A model generated the notes under the pieces. That model did no database searches. It saw only the letters and a list, made by a program, of their open reading frames with translations, and was not told the DNA's origin. Shown here piece by piece: positions 42,250-51,145 of a DNA stretch of 64,000 nucleotides (position 1 is the first letter of the stretch; each line of letters opens with the position of its first letter). The position numbers and the translations under genes are program-made. Origin of the DNA: Lachnospiraceae bacterium (lineage in GTDB: Bacteria; Bacillota; Clostridia; Lachnospirales; Lachnospiraceae); contig JAITGA010000009.1 of the NCBI GenBank assembly GCA_031280955.1, forward strand, positions 1-64,000. The letters are read 5' to 3'.

Positions 42250-43761
42250 ATGTTTTGTTCAAGTTGTGGGGGAAAACTCCAAGAGGGTGTTGCTTTTTGT
42301 TCGGGCTGTGGTGCAAAAGCCGGGGGAGGTGAAGCTGTAGTTCAGACCACTACAGTAGCAGCAGCACCGCAAACACAATCAACAATGGTGCGGGATTTCC
42401 GTTGTAATAGTTGCGGCTCACCGCTCAAAATTCCTACCAATGCCAGTGCCGCAGTCAAATGCCCTTCATGCAAAACCGAATGTCTGATAGAAAGAGCGAT
42501 CAGAAACGCCGAGATTGCCGCCAAGGAGAATATCGAGAGTGGTATTCCGCTGACAGCGACTCCGGCGAAACTACATAGTATAGTTGCTAAACACGTGGCT
42601 AACATGCCTAACCTACCACTTGATGTATTTGACAAAATTGAGATAATACGTGAGGAGCGTTATTGTGTTCCCGCATTTATTTTTCATTGTAATGGTACAG
42701 AATCATTTAATTATGAAGCGGGAAACGAAAAAATAGAAAAATATCCTGTCGATAGAGGGACTTACGTAGAAGTTCGTACAAATAAACAAATGATTTGGAC
42801 ACCGAGTAGTGGGACAGCTTCAGTTAGAAAGGTTATCTTTGCAACCGGGAATAGAAAGTTACAAGAACAATTTAACAAACTGTATAAAAATATCGATGTA
42901 AAGAAATTGGTTGACATTGAGAATCTGATTTATCCGGTTGATGTAGATACAGTTAGTGCTGATATTCCTCAAACCACAGCTTTTAATGAATTTGCTGTTC
43001 CTATTATTGATAATGAGTTGGAGAAGAAAGCCAGAGCAGCAGTAGCCAAACAAACAGTATCGGGCTTTCAACTTGGAGGCTCAAACATACAAAAAGAAGT
43101 TACACGGATTTACTTGGGTATGTATTGTATTGTGTTTAAGTACAATGAAAAAGAGCATCGTGTATGGGTGAATGGTGATGGAAGTGAAAACTTTATGAAC
43201 ACGGTAATTCCCGCAGATAAAAGCCGTGAAAACACGGTGAAAAAGCATAAAGAAAAAATTGAGGAAATAGAGAAAGATTTAAGAGTTCTAAATAATAAGT
43301 TAAATGCCGTGGAAAACCGCGGTTTCGGATGCGGTTTTGGGTTTTTGGTGTTTGCGGGTATTGTAGGAATTATAGGAGGAATTACTTTAGTCGTTGATGC
43401 AGGAAACTATGAAGGAGGAGCAGCTCTTATTATTGTTTCTTTCCTTTTAACAGTAGCATTCATTATTCTCGGGGTTAATCGAAAAAATAGTGGTGAAAAG
43501 GAATGGATAAAAAGACGAAATGAAATCCGCCCTGCCATAGAAAATGCAGAAAAGGTTCTTCAAGAAGAAAAGAGAATATTAGAGAACTTTAGGCAACAAA
43601 CCAATCCGATTAAGAAGTTCAAAAATCAAAAGAAAGCCATGCGTGGTATATACGAAAGCGTATCAGGTGATGCCTCGGCATTTGATTTTGATGTAGTTAT
43701 TAACTGGGATGATGATGAAGCTATGGACGAGTTGTTTGATAGTTTGGAGCTTGAAGATTAG
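42250..43761 (+). CDS. zinc-ribbon membrane protein with coiled coil
   Basis: A 503-residue protein from ATG 42,250 (GAGGAG upstream; the frame is open earlier without support). It has a zinc ribbon FCSSCGGKLQEGVAFCSGCG at the start, and a second CNSCGSPL...CPSC ribbon near 60-85. A long soluble region with a coiled coil follows, then two membrane segments (about 365-415) and a charged C-terminus ending in acidic residues. No enzyme motif is visible. It is the first gene of a run leading to the HerA-like ATPase, 36 bases away. Confidence 0.8.
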   Translation: MFCSSCGGKLQEGVAFCSGCGAKAGGGEAVVQTTTVAAAPQTQSTMVRDFRCNSCGSPLKIPTNASAAVKCPSCKTECLIERAIRNAEIAAKENIESGIPLTATPAKLHSIVAKHVANMPNLPLDVFDKIEIIREERYCVPAFIFHCNGTESFNYEAGNEKIEKYPVDRGTYVEVRTNKQMIWTPSSGTASVRKVIFATGNRKLQEQFNKLYKNIDVKKLVDIENLIYPVDVDTVSADIPQTTAFNEFAVPIIDNELEKKARAAVAKQTVSGFQLGGSNIQKEVTRIYLGMYCIVFKYNEKEHRVWVNGDGSENFMNTVIPADKSRENTVKKHKEKIEEIEKDLRVLNNKLNAVENRGFGCGFGFLVFAGIVGIIGGITLVVDAGNYEGGAALIIVSFLLTVAFIILGVNRKNSGEKEWIKRRNEIRPAIENAEKVLQEEKRILENFRQQTNPIKKFKNQKKAMRGIYESVSGDASAFDFDVVINWDDDEAMDELFDSLELED

Positions 43762-43797
43762 TAAAACATTGCTTACTATGGTTCATTCACATCAAAA

Positions 43798-46494
43798 TTG
43801 AGTGTGATATTAGAAAGAGAAAATTTGCTACCCTCCTACGAAACACTAACCACCAACGAACGCATCGGTATCGCCGCCATCGAAATCACCGCCATCCCCC
43901 ATGTATCAACCTTGCAGCAACGCTCAGCTGAGACAGCGAGCATCACCACTGAGTACAAGGAGGACATGGGGCGGCTCTTGGCGGAGGTTTATCAGCTGTA
44001 CCGTGATTTTGCCGTTGGCGGTTGCGCCGATGTCGCCCTCGAAATCCTCTGGTCTACCCGGGAAGTGAAGAATCAACCCTACAAGGCGGCGATTACCTTA
44101 CACCTCATCATCCGTGCTATCGGTGAGAGCGATACGGTTATCGGGGAATCTATTTCCTCACTCATGCGGATTTGCAAAGCGACCCTCGATTTTGGCAAGT
44201 ATGAATACCGTGAGGTCAGTATTGATGAGCTGACATCACAGGTGAAAGCCATCAATGCCGGAGCGGTCAAGGCGGTGGTGAAAAGCGAAGAGTTGGCGAA
44301 TCTGCAAAACCATTACCTACCTTTTTGCTTTACCTATGATCGCCTCCCCGTTACCGAAAACGATATGAGCCGTATCGTCAGCTCCCTCATCAACCATGCC
44401 GACTGTGCGGTGTCTTTCCAACTCATTCCTATGTCCTTGTCTCCCGAAGAGGCGGCGGCGATAGACGGCAACACTCAGATGCTTGACACGCTGACGAAAG
44501 GCATATCTGAGCAAGGCAGCGGCAATATCAGCTTCACTTTGGCAGAACGCCATGCAGAAACTTACAAGTATTATTCTTATCACAAGAACAACGCCCTCTT
44601 TGGTTTCAATATTCTCGTATATGGAAGTGAAAACGCCGCCGCCATCATCGCCGCCCGGATACTCACCCAGTTAAACAATAGCGGGGAGCTTCGTAGCATT
44701 TCTCTTTCATCATCGGATGTGGCAAAAGACGCCAACTTTTATCCCCTGCCCTGGGCAGTACATGAGCTAATCCTCGCTACTGACAGAAAGCCGTCGATTT
44801 GGCACACAGGGCAAGGACAAAAAGCCTTTTATGGTTTGCCATACATCATTACTGCCGAGGAAGCGGCAGAGTTTTTCCGTCTGCCGATAGGCAGCGATGC
44901 CATTCATGCCGGATTGAATGTCAATGAGACAGGCAAGACTAGTCGCACCTATGCTGCCAACGTGGTCGGCGGTGGGGATATCACCGTCGGGATGCTCAAA
45001 TCCTCATCGCAGGGTGACAGTATCGGATTATCCCTGAATGACCTCACCAAGCACATGCTCGTAGTTGGCACTCCCGGTTCGGGCAAGACTACTTTCTCCG
45101 TCAGCTTGCTTGACCGCCTCTGGAAAAACCACGGCATCCCCTTTTTGGTCATAGAACCGGCGAAGAATGAGTATCGTGCCTTGGTACAGAGCATCCCTGA
45201 CCTGCAGGTCTTCACCCCCGGCAAAAACTTCATTTCCCCGTTCATATTCAACCCTTTCATCCCACCCAGAAATGTTAAGCTGGAGACATATAAGTCAACT
45301 CTCAAAACCGCATTTGCGGCGGCAGTCTCCATGTCATCGCCGCTTGACAAAATCTTCGAGGAAACAGTGAACAATTGCTACTCTGATTTCCGCTGGTTAG
45401 ACAGTTATACGAGTGATGACAAGGGTAAGATATTCAATATTGCTGATTTTCTCCATTGCTTTGAAAAGACTTTTGCCGAAATTGGCTATAGCGGTGATGC
45501 GCAAAACATCGGTCGTGCAGGGGTGGTTCGGCTCAAAAGTCTGATGAATCTGTTTGACAATTACCACTCGGTTCCTTTGGAGGATTTGCTGACCAAGCCA
45601 ACGGTCATTGAGCTGGCGGCAATAGAAAACAGCGACCAGAAAGCTTTGATTATTGCCTTGCTTTTATTGTCAGTCTTGGCATATGTGAATAGTAATTACC
45701 TCGGTGAGGGTAGTTTGAAGAATGTGATTTTGCTCGAGGAAGCCCATGTTCTCCTTGATGCTGATGCCAACAAAGGTGAGGGTGAGGCAAATCCGAGTGC
45801 CATCGCCCAAGGCTTGGTGAAACGGATGCTCGCCGAAATCCGTTCATATGGCGTGGGAATAGTCATCGCTGATCAATCACCGCGCAAGGTGACGACTGAT
45901 GTGGTAGCCCTTACCGATATCAAACTGGCGTTTCGTCTCGTGGAAGCCACGGACAGGCAAATCATCACCGATAGTGCCAACATGGACGAGACAAAGAAAC
46001 AGCGACTATCAAGACTTAGACCCGGCGAAGCGTTTCTTTTCTTCGGTAAACTGGATGAACCGGAGGAAATCAAGACCGAAGATTATCGGATGGCGCAAAA
46101 TATCAACATTACCCTCTCCGATGAGGGAATTAAGTCACTATCTACATATTGGGATAACCGCCGGGAACAGCTGCGTCCTTATCCCGAATGTGAGTATAGC
46201 TGTTTTTGTGTTGAGGACTGTGATTACCACAAGCGGATACTCGGACGGGAAATTGCCCGCCGGATTTATTATAAGTATTTTCGCCCCCATAGCTCTGAGA
46301 TAGAGCAAGTGAAGAGAGTTTTTTCACAAATGAAGGAATTGATAATGTTTGAGCTCAATGATGAACAGTACGACAGTCATTTACTTGCCTGTGTTGAGAT
46401 GCATTTGTTCCGAAAAATCAAGTATGAAACGAGGATAAACATTTCCGATGCGACCGTCATGGTGACTTTGTCAAATATAAAGGGTGATGTATAA
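43798..46494 (+). CDS. HerA-like (DUF87) ATPase
   Basis: An 898-residue protein. Walker A GTPGSGKT (424-431), Walker B VILLEEAH (643-650), and a later IVIADQSPRKV sensor region place it with HerA/VirB4-type hexameric ATPases of the DUF87 group, which move DNA or protein through rings. The first 400 residues hold an N-terminal domain of unknown type. A Cys cluster CEYSCFCVEDC near 805 may bind metal. The start is uncertain: TTG 43,798 lacks a clear ribosome site, and GTG 43,804 is an alternative. It overlaps the next gene (TAATG). Confidence 0.85.
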   Translation: MSVILERENLLPSYETLTTNERIGIAAIEITAIPHVSTLQQRSAETASITTEYKEDMGRLLAEVYQLYRDFAVGGCADVALEILWSTREVKNQPYKAAITLHLIIRAIGESDTVIGESISSLMRICKATLDFGKYEYREVSIDELTSQVKAINAGAVKAVVKSEELANLQNHYLPFCFTYDRLPVTENDMSRIVSSLINHADCAVSFQLIPMSLSPEEAAAIDGNTQMLDTLTKGISEQGSGNISFTLAERHAETYKYYSYHKNNALFGFNILVYGSENAAAIIAARILTQLNNSGELRSISLSSSDVAKDANFYPLPWAVHELILATDRKPSIWHTGQGQKAFYGLPYIITAEEAAEFFRLPIGSDAIHAGLNVNETGKTSRTYAANVVGGGDITVGMLKSSSQGDSIGLSLNDLTKHMLVVGTPGSGKTTFSVSLLDRLWKNHGIPFLVIEPAKNEYRALVQSIPDLQVFTPGKNFISPFIFNPFIPPRNVKLETYKSTLKTAFAAAVSMSSPLDKIFEETVNNCYSDFRWLDSYTSDDKGKIFNIADFLHCFEKTFAEIGYSGDAQNIGRAGVVRLKSLMNLFDNYHSVPLEDLLTKPTVIELAAIENSDQKALIIALLLLSVLAYVNSNYLGEGSLKNVILLEEAHVLLDADANKGEGEANPSAIAQGLVKRMLAEIRSYGVGIVIADQSPRKVTTDVVALTDIKLAFRLVEATDRQIITDSANMDETKKQRLSRLRPGEAFLFFGKLDEPEEIKTEDYRMAQNINITLSDEGIKSLSTYWDNRREQLRPYPECEYSCFCVEDCDYHKRILGREIARRIYYKYFRPHSSEIEQVKRVFSQMKELIMFELNDEQYDSHLLACVEMHLFRKIKYETRINISDATVMVTLSNIKGDV

Positions 46495-47168
46495 TGGGTA
46501 GTGAGTTCAGGTATAACAATGAATATAGTAATGATTATTCCTATGATACTTATCGTGGTAGTGGTGAAGTCGGCAGTTCTGAAAGTAGTGACAGCGGCAT
46601 CGACCTTAATCAAACCAATGATTTCACCAACAATGAGATAAGGAACAGTCTTGATGGTAATAGTACGGACTATGGCAAAGATATCGGGATTGACCTAAAT
46701 GACCAAAGCGGCGAACAGCTTGAACCGATACTGGAGAACTTCGATGATAGTAAATGGGCTGATTTGACCCTCGACGAACAGAAGCAGTCGATAACTGACT
46801 TGGCTGATTATGTTGCCGTCGATACGGGCAATGACAATCCCCCACAGATTTCATTCCGTGATGATATGGCTGATGGCTCATATGGTGGCTATAATCCCGA
46901 AACGAACACCATCGAAATCAACGAAAACATGCTTGATGATGCGATGGAAGCTGCTGATACCATCGCCCATGAGATGTGGCACGCCCATCAACAGCAAGCC
47001 GCCGATGACCCAAGCAACCCTCGTGCCTCGGAGTATCAAGAGGGTTTTGACAATTATATTAGTCCTGAATACGACTTTGAGGGTTATGAAAACCAAATGG
47101 TGGAGTCTGAAGCAAGGGATTATGCCCAGGGTTTCAAGGATAGGTTGGCAGGGTTGAAAGGAGCTTAG
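46494..47168 (+). CDS. HExxH protein, predicted metallopeptidase effector
   Basis: A 224-residue protein. The first 90 residues are Ser/Asp/Asn-rich with SSDSGIDLNQ (31-40) and GIDLNDQ (65-71). The C-terminal part has IAHEMWHAHQ with HEMWH (159-163), a zinc-peptidase signature, and a candidate third ligand in VESEARDYA near 207-215. There is no signal peptide. Coupling to the HerA-like ATPase by TAATG suggests it may be a substrate or partner of that machine. Function is inferred. Confidence 0.7.
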   Translation: MGSEFRYNNEYSNDYSYDTYRGSGEVGSSESSDSGIDLNQTNDFTNNEIRNSLDGNSTDYGKDIGIDLNDQSGEQLEPILENFDDSKWADLTLDEQKQSITDLADYVAVDTGNDNPPQISFRDDMADGSYGGYNPETNTIEINENMLDDAMEAADTIAHEMWHAHQQQAADDPSNPRASEYQEGFDNYISPEYDFEGYENQMVESEARDYAQGFKDRLAGLKGA

Positions 47169-47169
47169 T

Positions 47170-47526
47170 ATGGAAAAGATAGTAAATTATCTCGTCAATG
47201 AATGTAAGCAAAAAGAGGGTGTCGCCGTCAAATTGGCATCTCAAATAATCAAACATGACGATATCCGTATCGAACTGGAGAGTTGGATAGAAAAAAGGGA
47301 GTACCCTGCGGAAAATTCGTTGAATTGTCCGCTGGAAAATTCTACGAATTGTCCGCTGGAAAATCCGCCAAGCTTCCCTGTTACTATCGAGGGTTACACA
47401 GCGGCGGCGATATCTGCGCTTGCGCCTTTCATGGATGGGGTCGGTGTCTACAATTTCATGGTCACACTAAGGGAACGCCCCGACAATGCCAAGCGGATAA
47501 TTGCGGAAGGGTTTGTGAGGAAGTAG
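47170..47526 (+). CDS. small protein with NCPLEN repeat
   Basis: A 118-residue protein. The N-terminal helical part (YLVNECKQKEGVAVKLASQI) leads to a short tandem repeat, ENSLNCPLENSTNCPLEN, then a helical C-terminus (GYTAAAISALAPFMDGVGVYNF). The N- and C-terminal parts recall a small uncharacterised clostridial family in which the middle is short; the repeat is probably a local expansion. AAAGGAG lies in the previous gene's end. It begins one base after the HExxH stop. Confidence 0.65.
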   Translation: MEKIVNYLVNECKQKEGVAVKLASQIIKHDDIRIELESWIEKREYPAENSLNCPLENSTNCPLENPPSFPVTIEGYTAAAISALAPFMDGVGVYNFMVTLRERPDNAKRIIAEGFVRK

Positions 47527-47558
47527 GGAGCTATTATGTTATATGAAAGGAATGTACG

Positions 47559-48266
47559 ATGAGGGAATACGGTTCTACCAATGATATAAGCTCTGATACC
47601 AAGCCCGACTCACGAAGCGATAGCAGGGTTGATAGTGAACTTTCAAGTGATGTGGGGATGGATTTGAATACTCAGGATTCCAAAGTGCTTTTGGAAAAGG
47701 GAAGCAAGGATATAATGGCCGGAAGTCTGGCGGGAATTGCTGCCATCACTGGCCCTTTTGCACCGTACCACGAGTGGTCTCAGCCAGAGAGCATCCTTGG
47801 ACCCAGTACAGAACAAGTCCATGTGATGACAGATGAGGAAAACGAAAGACTCAGACCTCGTAGTCCACAAGAAATACTTGCAGAAATGGGGGCAACTATA
47901 AGTGAAGGAGAAACAGCTCCTGAATTTGAGGAGCTTGTCGGTGAAGATTACAATGCACATGAAGATGAGTCTTTGCCTGATGAAGCAGAAGATTATCAGG
48001 AAGAACCGGAATCTCTTCCTGACTCCGAACCCGAAGCGATAACAGATGACTCCGAACTACCAGAAGCCGAGCCGATGTTTGAAGAACCCGAACTGGTAAC
48101 AGATGATTTTTCACCTGTAGAAGAAGCTTCTGAACCGATATTAGATACCCCTGAGCCGATAATAGATGATTTTTCACCGATACCCGATACCTCCGACTCG
48201 ATAGCAGCTGAGCCTGAGATAATCGACGATGTTCCTGATTATGATGCGGCGGGTGATATAGACTAG
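47559..48266 (+). CDS. acidic Pro/Glu-rich protein with GMDLN motif
   Basis: A 235-residue protein with no recognised domain. Residues 29-39 read SSDVGMDLNTQ, matching the motif in the HExxH protein at a similar place. A short hydrophobic stretch (GSLAGIAAITGPFAPYH) follows, then over 120 residues of acidic, Pro-rich low complexity with a repeated TDDFSP/IDDFSP unit. It is probably disordered. AAAGGAATG is the ribosome site. It may be a secreted or scaffold component; its role is unknown. Confidence 0.65.
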   Translation: MREYGSTNDISSDTKPDSRSDSRVDSELSSDVGMDLNTQDSKVLLEKGSKDIMAGSLAGIAAITGPFAPYHEWSQPESILGPSTEQVHVMTDEENERLRPRSPQEILAEMGATISEGETAPEFEELVGEDYNAHEDESLPDEAEDYQEEPESLPDSEPEAITDDSELPEAEPMFEEPELVTDDFSPVEEASEPILDTPEPIIDDFSPIPDTSDSIAAEPEIIDDVPDYDAAGDID

Positions 48267-48290
48267 TAGGATTAGCAAGGAGGATACCCC

Positions 48291-49445
48291 ATGCCACTTT
48301 TCGGCAAGAATCCCAACGAAACTGCCTTTCATGGCGGCAAGAAGAACTGGGCGGAGGTCATCAAAAACTCCGGTCCCGGTCACTTACTTATTTGGCGGCA
48401 ACCGGAAGAGGATTTCAACACCAACTCTACCCTCATCGTCATGCCCGGTGAGGAAGCTATCTTCATCAAAGGCGGGGTGATTGAACAAGTCTTTGACAAT
48501 GGCACGTACAAGCTGAGTACGGAAAATTATCCCGTTGTCAGCCGCTTGCGTAATATGTATACAGGGGGAATCAGCACTTTTAGCTGTGTGGTCTACTTTG
48601 TCCGCAAAGCCCATAGCCCCGAAATCCTCTGGGGGACATCATCACCGATACAAGTACGTGACAAGCTCCTCGGTATCGCCACCAAGCTAAAGGGCAGGGG
48701 TGCGTATCGTATCTATATCGAGAATCCCCAGAAATTCCTCACCAAGATGATAGGCAACAATGTCTTCGTTGCCGACCAACAATCACTTTTTGATGATTGG
48801 TTTGCCAATGAATTTCAGAGCAAAATCAAATCCTCGATTACCCGTGCCCTCAATGAAACCAATACTGAGCTTTTGGGTATCGAAGCCCGGATTGACGAGT
48901 TTTCCCAAGTGGTGGAGCCGTTCCTTGCCGAGGTCTTCACCGATTACGGACTGGGGTTAGTGAAGTTTTCCATTGCTGCTCTTGATGTGGAAGATGACGA
49001 ACTGCGCCGCCGCTATGATGAAATCGGTATGGATGCCATCGCCAAAGTCCGCAATGCCCATGCAGAGCGAAATACGTTTGATATCCTCGGTGATGACTGG
49101 GGCAGACTGCAAGCGGCAAATATATTGGGTACGGTGGCGGAAAATCCCGGCTCAGGCGGGATAGCTGCGACAGGAGCAGGACTGGGAATGGGGATGGCAG
49201 CAGGCGGTATTTTTGGCAACATGGCAAATCAAATGTTCTCGCCGATGGGTCAACCGCCGCCGCAAGCAGCTATTCCTGCCCCCACAGGGCGGTTTGTGCA
49301 AAAGTCCGCCGCGACAGAAGCGGTGAAAGAAAATGGCGATGACCCTGTCGCTACCCTCAAGAAGCTGAAAGACATGCTCGACCTTGACCTCATCACCCAT
49401 GAGGAATATGACGAGAAAAAGGCGGAAATCATGAGCAGAATGTAG
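48291..49445 (+). CDS. SPFH-domain protein with SHOCT tail
   Basis: A 384-residue protein. The SPFH-type region (WRQPEEDFNTNSTLIVMPGEEAIFIKGG start) fits the YdjI/virion-core-like SPFH branch, followed by a Gly/Ala-rich linker and a C-terminal SHOCT motif (ATLKKLKDMLDLDLITHEEYDEKKAEI). SPFH proteins build membrane microdomains; SHOCT motifs mediate oligomerisation. AAGGAGGAT precedes ATG 48,291. In this locus it may organise the membrane for the ATPase and its partners. Confidence 0.85.
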   Translation: MPLFGKNPNETAFHGGKKNWAEVIKNSGPGHLLIWRQPEEDFNTNSTLIVMPGEEAIFIKGGVIEQVFDNGTYKLSTENYPVVSRLRNMYTGGISTFSCVVYFVRKAHSPEILWGTSSPIQVRDKLLGIATKLKGRGAYRIYIENPQKFLTKMIGNNVFVADQQSLFDDWFANEFQSKIKSSITRALNETNTELLGIEARIDEFSQVVEPFLAEVFTDYGLGLVKFSIAALDVEDDELRRRYDEIGMDAIAKVRNAHAERNTFDILGDDWGRLQAANILGTVAENPGSGGIAATGAGLGMGMAAGGIFGNMANQMFSPMGQPPPQAAIPAPTGRFVQKSAATEAVKENGDDPVATLKKLKDMLDLDLITHEEYDEKKAEIMSRM

Positions 49446-49454
49446 GAGAAACCC

Positions 49455-50135
49455 ATGAAAAAGAAAGATATCCTAAAAATAGTATTACTACTGATATTCC
49501 CGGTTATTTTCAACATTTTCTTCTATGTTATAGGAGGAACACAGCACAATACCTCGGTATGGATTTCATATGTTTTCGTCCATATTGCTTATCTTTCGTT
49601 GATAATTGCCCCCAAGCTCATCAGCCAAGGGAAAAGTCAAGCAGTTTTCGGCTTTACGCTCTATGCGGTCACGACGGTTTACTTCATTATCGCCTTTGTT
49701 ATCGCCGTTTTGTTTATCTTAATTGCTCCCGAAAAGCACACGGCAGCTCTTTTACTCCAACTTTTGCTCACGGCTATATACATAGCAGTTTTCATATCCA
49801 ATATAATGTTCAATGAAAGAACGGCAACAGCAGAGGAAGCCCGGCAAGTGGAAATCGCCTATGTCAAGGATGCGGCGGCGAAGCTCAAGGAGTTAAAAGC
49901 GGGTATAAACGACAGAAACACAAAAAAAGCGGTCGAACGAGTCTATGATTCCGTCTATTCCAGTCCCGTCAAATCCCATCCCTCATTATCACAGTTGGAA
50001 AGTGATATCCTACAGTCGATAGATAGGTTGGCGAGTCTGAGTTTTACTGCGAATCCTGACGATATTATCAATTTGGCAAAAGATATCGAAAATATGGCAA
50101 ATGAGAGAAACAGTCAGTTAAAGATGCTTAATTGA
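49455..50135 (+). CDS. membrane protein, four segments
   Basis: A 226-residue protein with four predicted membrane segments in the first 120 residues and a soluble helical C-terminus (about 125-226). No family motif is recognised. It starts nine bases after the SPFH gene, and TAGGAGAA is the ribosome site, so it belongs to the same transcript. Confidence 0.72.
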   Translation: MKKKDILKIVLLLIFPVIFNIFFYVIGGTQHNTSVWISYVFVHIAYLSLIIAPKLISQGKSQAVFGFTLYAVTTVYFIIAFVIAVLFILIAPEKHTAALLLQLLLTAIYIAVFISNIMFNERTATAEEARQVEIAYVKDAAAKLKELKAGINDRNTKKAVERVYDSVYSSPVKSHPSLSQLESDILQSIDRLASLSFTANPDDIINLAKDIENMANERNSQLKMLN

Positions 50136-50196
50136 TGAGTGGGTTGCGCTCCCATACTTGCGTAGCAAGTTGGGTTGCTCTGCTCGCAATGACGGT
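50134..50196 (-). repeat. REP-like element, first of an inverted pair
   Basis: It contains ACTTGCGTAGCAAGT (50,156-50,170), GGGTTGC on both sides and CTCGCAATGACGG. Read on the minus strand it matches GCAACCC-ACT...AGT-ATGG, the same pattern as the element at 50,363 in opposite orientation. The palindrome also resembles those inside the attC-like sites. The 286-base gap holds this pair and AT-rich sequence. Confidence 0.55.
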
Positions 50197-50362
50197 ACTC
50201 ACGTGTTTTTGTTCTCGCTATATCAATCCACATCTCCCGACATTATACTCCTTATATGCAATAACACCAAGTATATTTGCATGTCCCGTCATTTTATAGT
50301 ATCATACTCTTTGTAAGGAGCTTCTTGGCGAGTACGGCTTTTGAAAGCTATATTTGCGTACC

Positions 50363-50394
50363 GCAACCCCACTCGCATAGCGAGTATGGCAATC
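50363..50394 (+). repeat. REP-like element, second of an inverted pair
   Basis: GCAACCCC, ACTCGCATAGCGAGT (50,371-50,385), then ATGGCAATCC. It is inverted relative to the copy at 50,134. Confidence 0.5.
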
Positions 50395-50421
50395 CACCAC
50401 CTATCACTAGGATGACCAACG

Positions 50422-51129
50422 ATGGAAGCAACACTCAAGCCGATAGACGAAGCGGTTACGGACAAGGAACAAGTAGCGGCGGCAAATGCCGAATCAGCCA
50501 ACAATGCCGCCAATACGAGTACCGCCGCCCGTGAGAAAGCCTTGGAAGAGAACGAAGAAAAGGCTCTGCTTTCGGTGAGCGGATATATTTTCAGTACCCC
50601 TGAGGATGCAGATTTGGCACGGCAGGAGGCGAAGAAGATAGAGTATCTGGATCACAAGATGAATTATCAGCAACCGGAAAATATCCTTGCCGTATATAAC
50701 AAAGTCCTCGAAAACAAGATGTTGAAGACCCCACTCGGTCATGATTATCTGCGCCGGATGCAGGTGGCGATGTTAAAAGGGGGGATTGCACCTGAACGGA
50801 TTACCCCGATTCCCATTATTCACAGTTACACCCCCAAAGTCTCGGGGGAAATCACTGAGGGTATTGCCAGACAAAGAATTGAACGACAACTCAAAAAAGA
50901 AAAAACCGAATCTGCCAAGCTGACGATACGCTTACGTACCGCAGTTTTGGCTTCGCTTTTTTTGGCAGTTTTGGTAATTGCTATGTTTTATATCACTATC
51001 CAAAGTGACAATCCCAATATCCTAAATTACGAAAATGCCCTGCTCAACAAATATGCGGGGTGGGAACAGGAGCTATGGCAACGGGAGATGGACATTCGCA
51101 CCCGTGAACGTGAGATTGGTCTTGAATGA
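50422..51129 (+). CDS. conserved single-pass membrane protein
   Basis: A 235-residue protein with an Ala/Glu-rich N-terminus, a conserved-looking block YLDHKMNYQQPENILAVYNK and LGHDYLRRMQ, one membrane segment (VLASLFLAVLVIAMFYITI, near 180-198) and a short coiled C-terminus. I recognise the block from uncharacterised clostridial proteins but not the function. The ATG at 50,422 lacks a strong ribosome site. It is followed by the DUF2339 gene 16 bases later. Confidence 0.7.
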   Translation: MEATLKPIDEAVTDKEQVAAANAESANNAANTSTAAREKALEENEEKALLSVSGYIFSTPEDADLARQEAKKIEYLDHKMNYQQPENILAVYNKVLENKMLKTPLGHDYLRRMQVAMLKGGIAPERITPIPIIHSYTPKVSGEITEGIARQRIERQLKKEKTESAKLTIRLRTAVLASLFLAVLVIAMFYITIQSDNPNILNYENALLNKYAGWEQELWQREMDIRTREREIGLE

Positions 51130-51145
51130 GGAGGGCTAACAGTCG

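Noticed and set aside
43798..49445. A type IV secretion or conjugation module
   Set aside because: Only the ATPase resembles that machinery; there is no relaxase, coupling protein or other VirB component.
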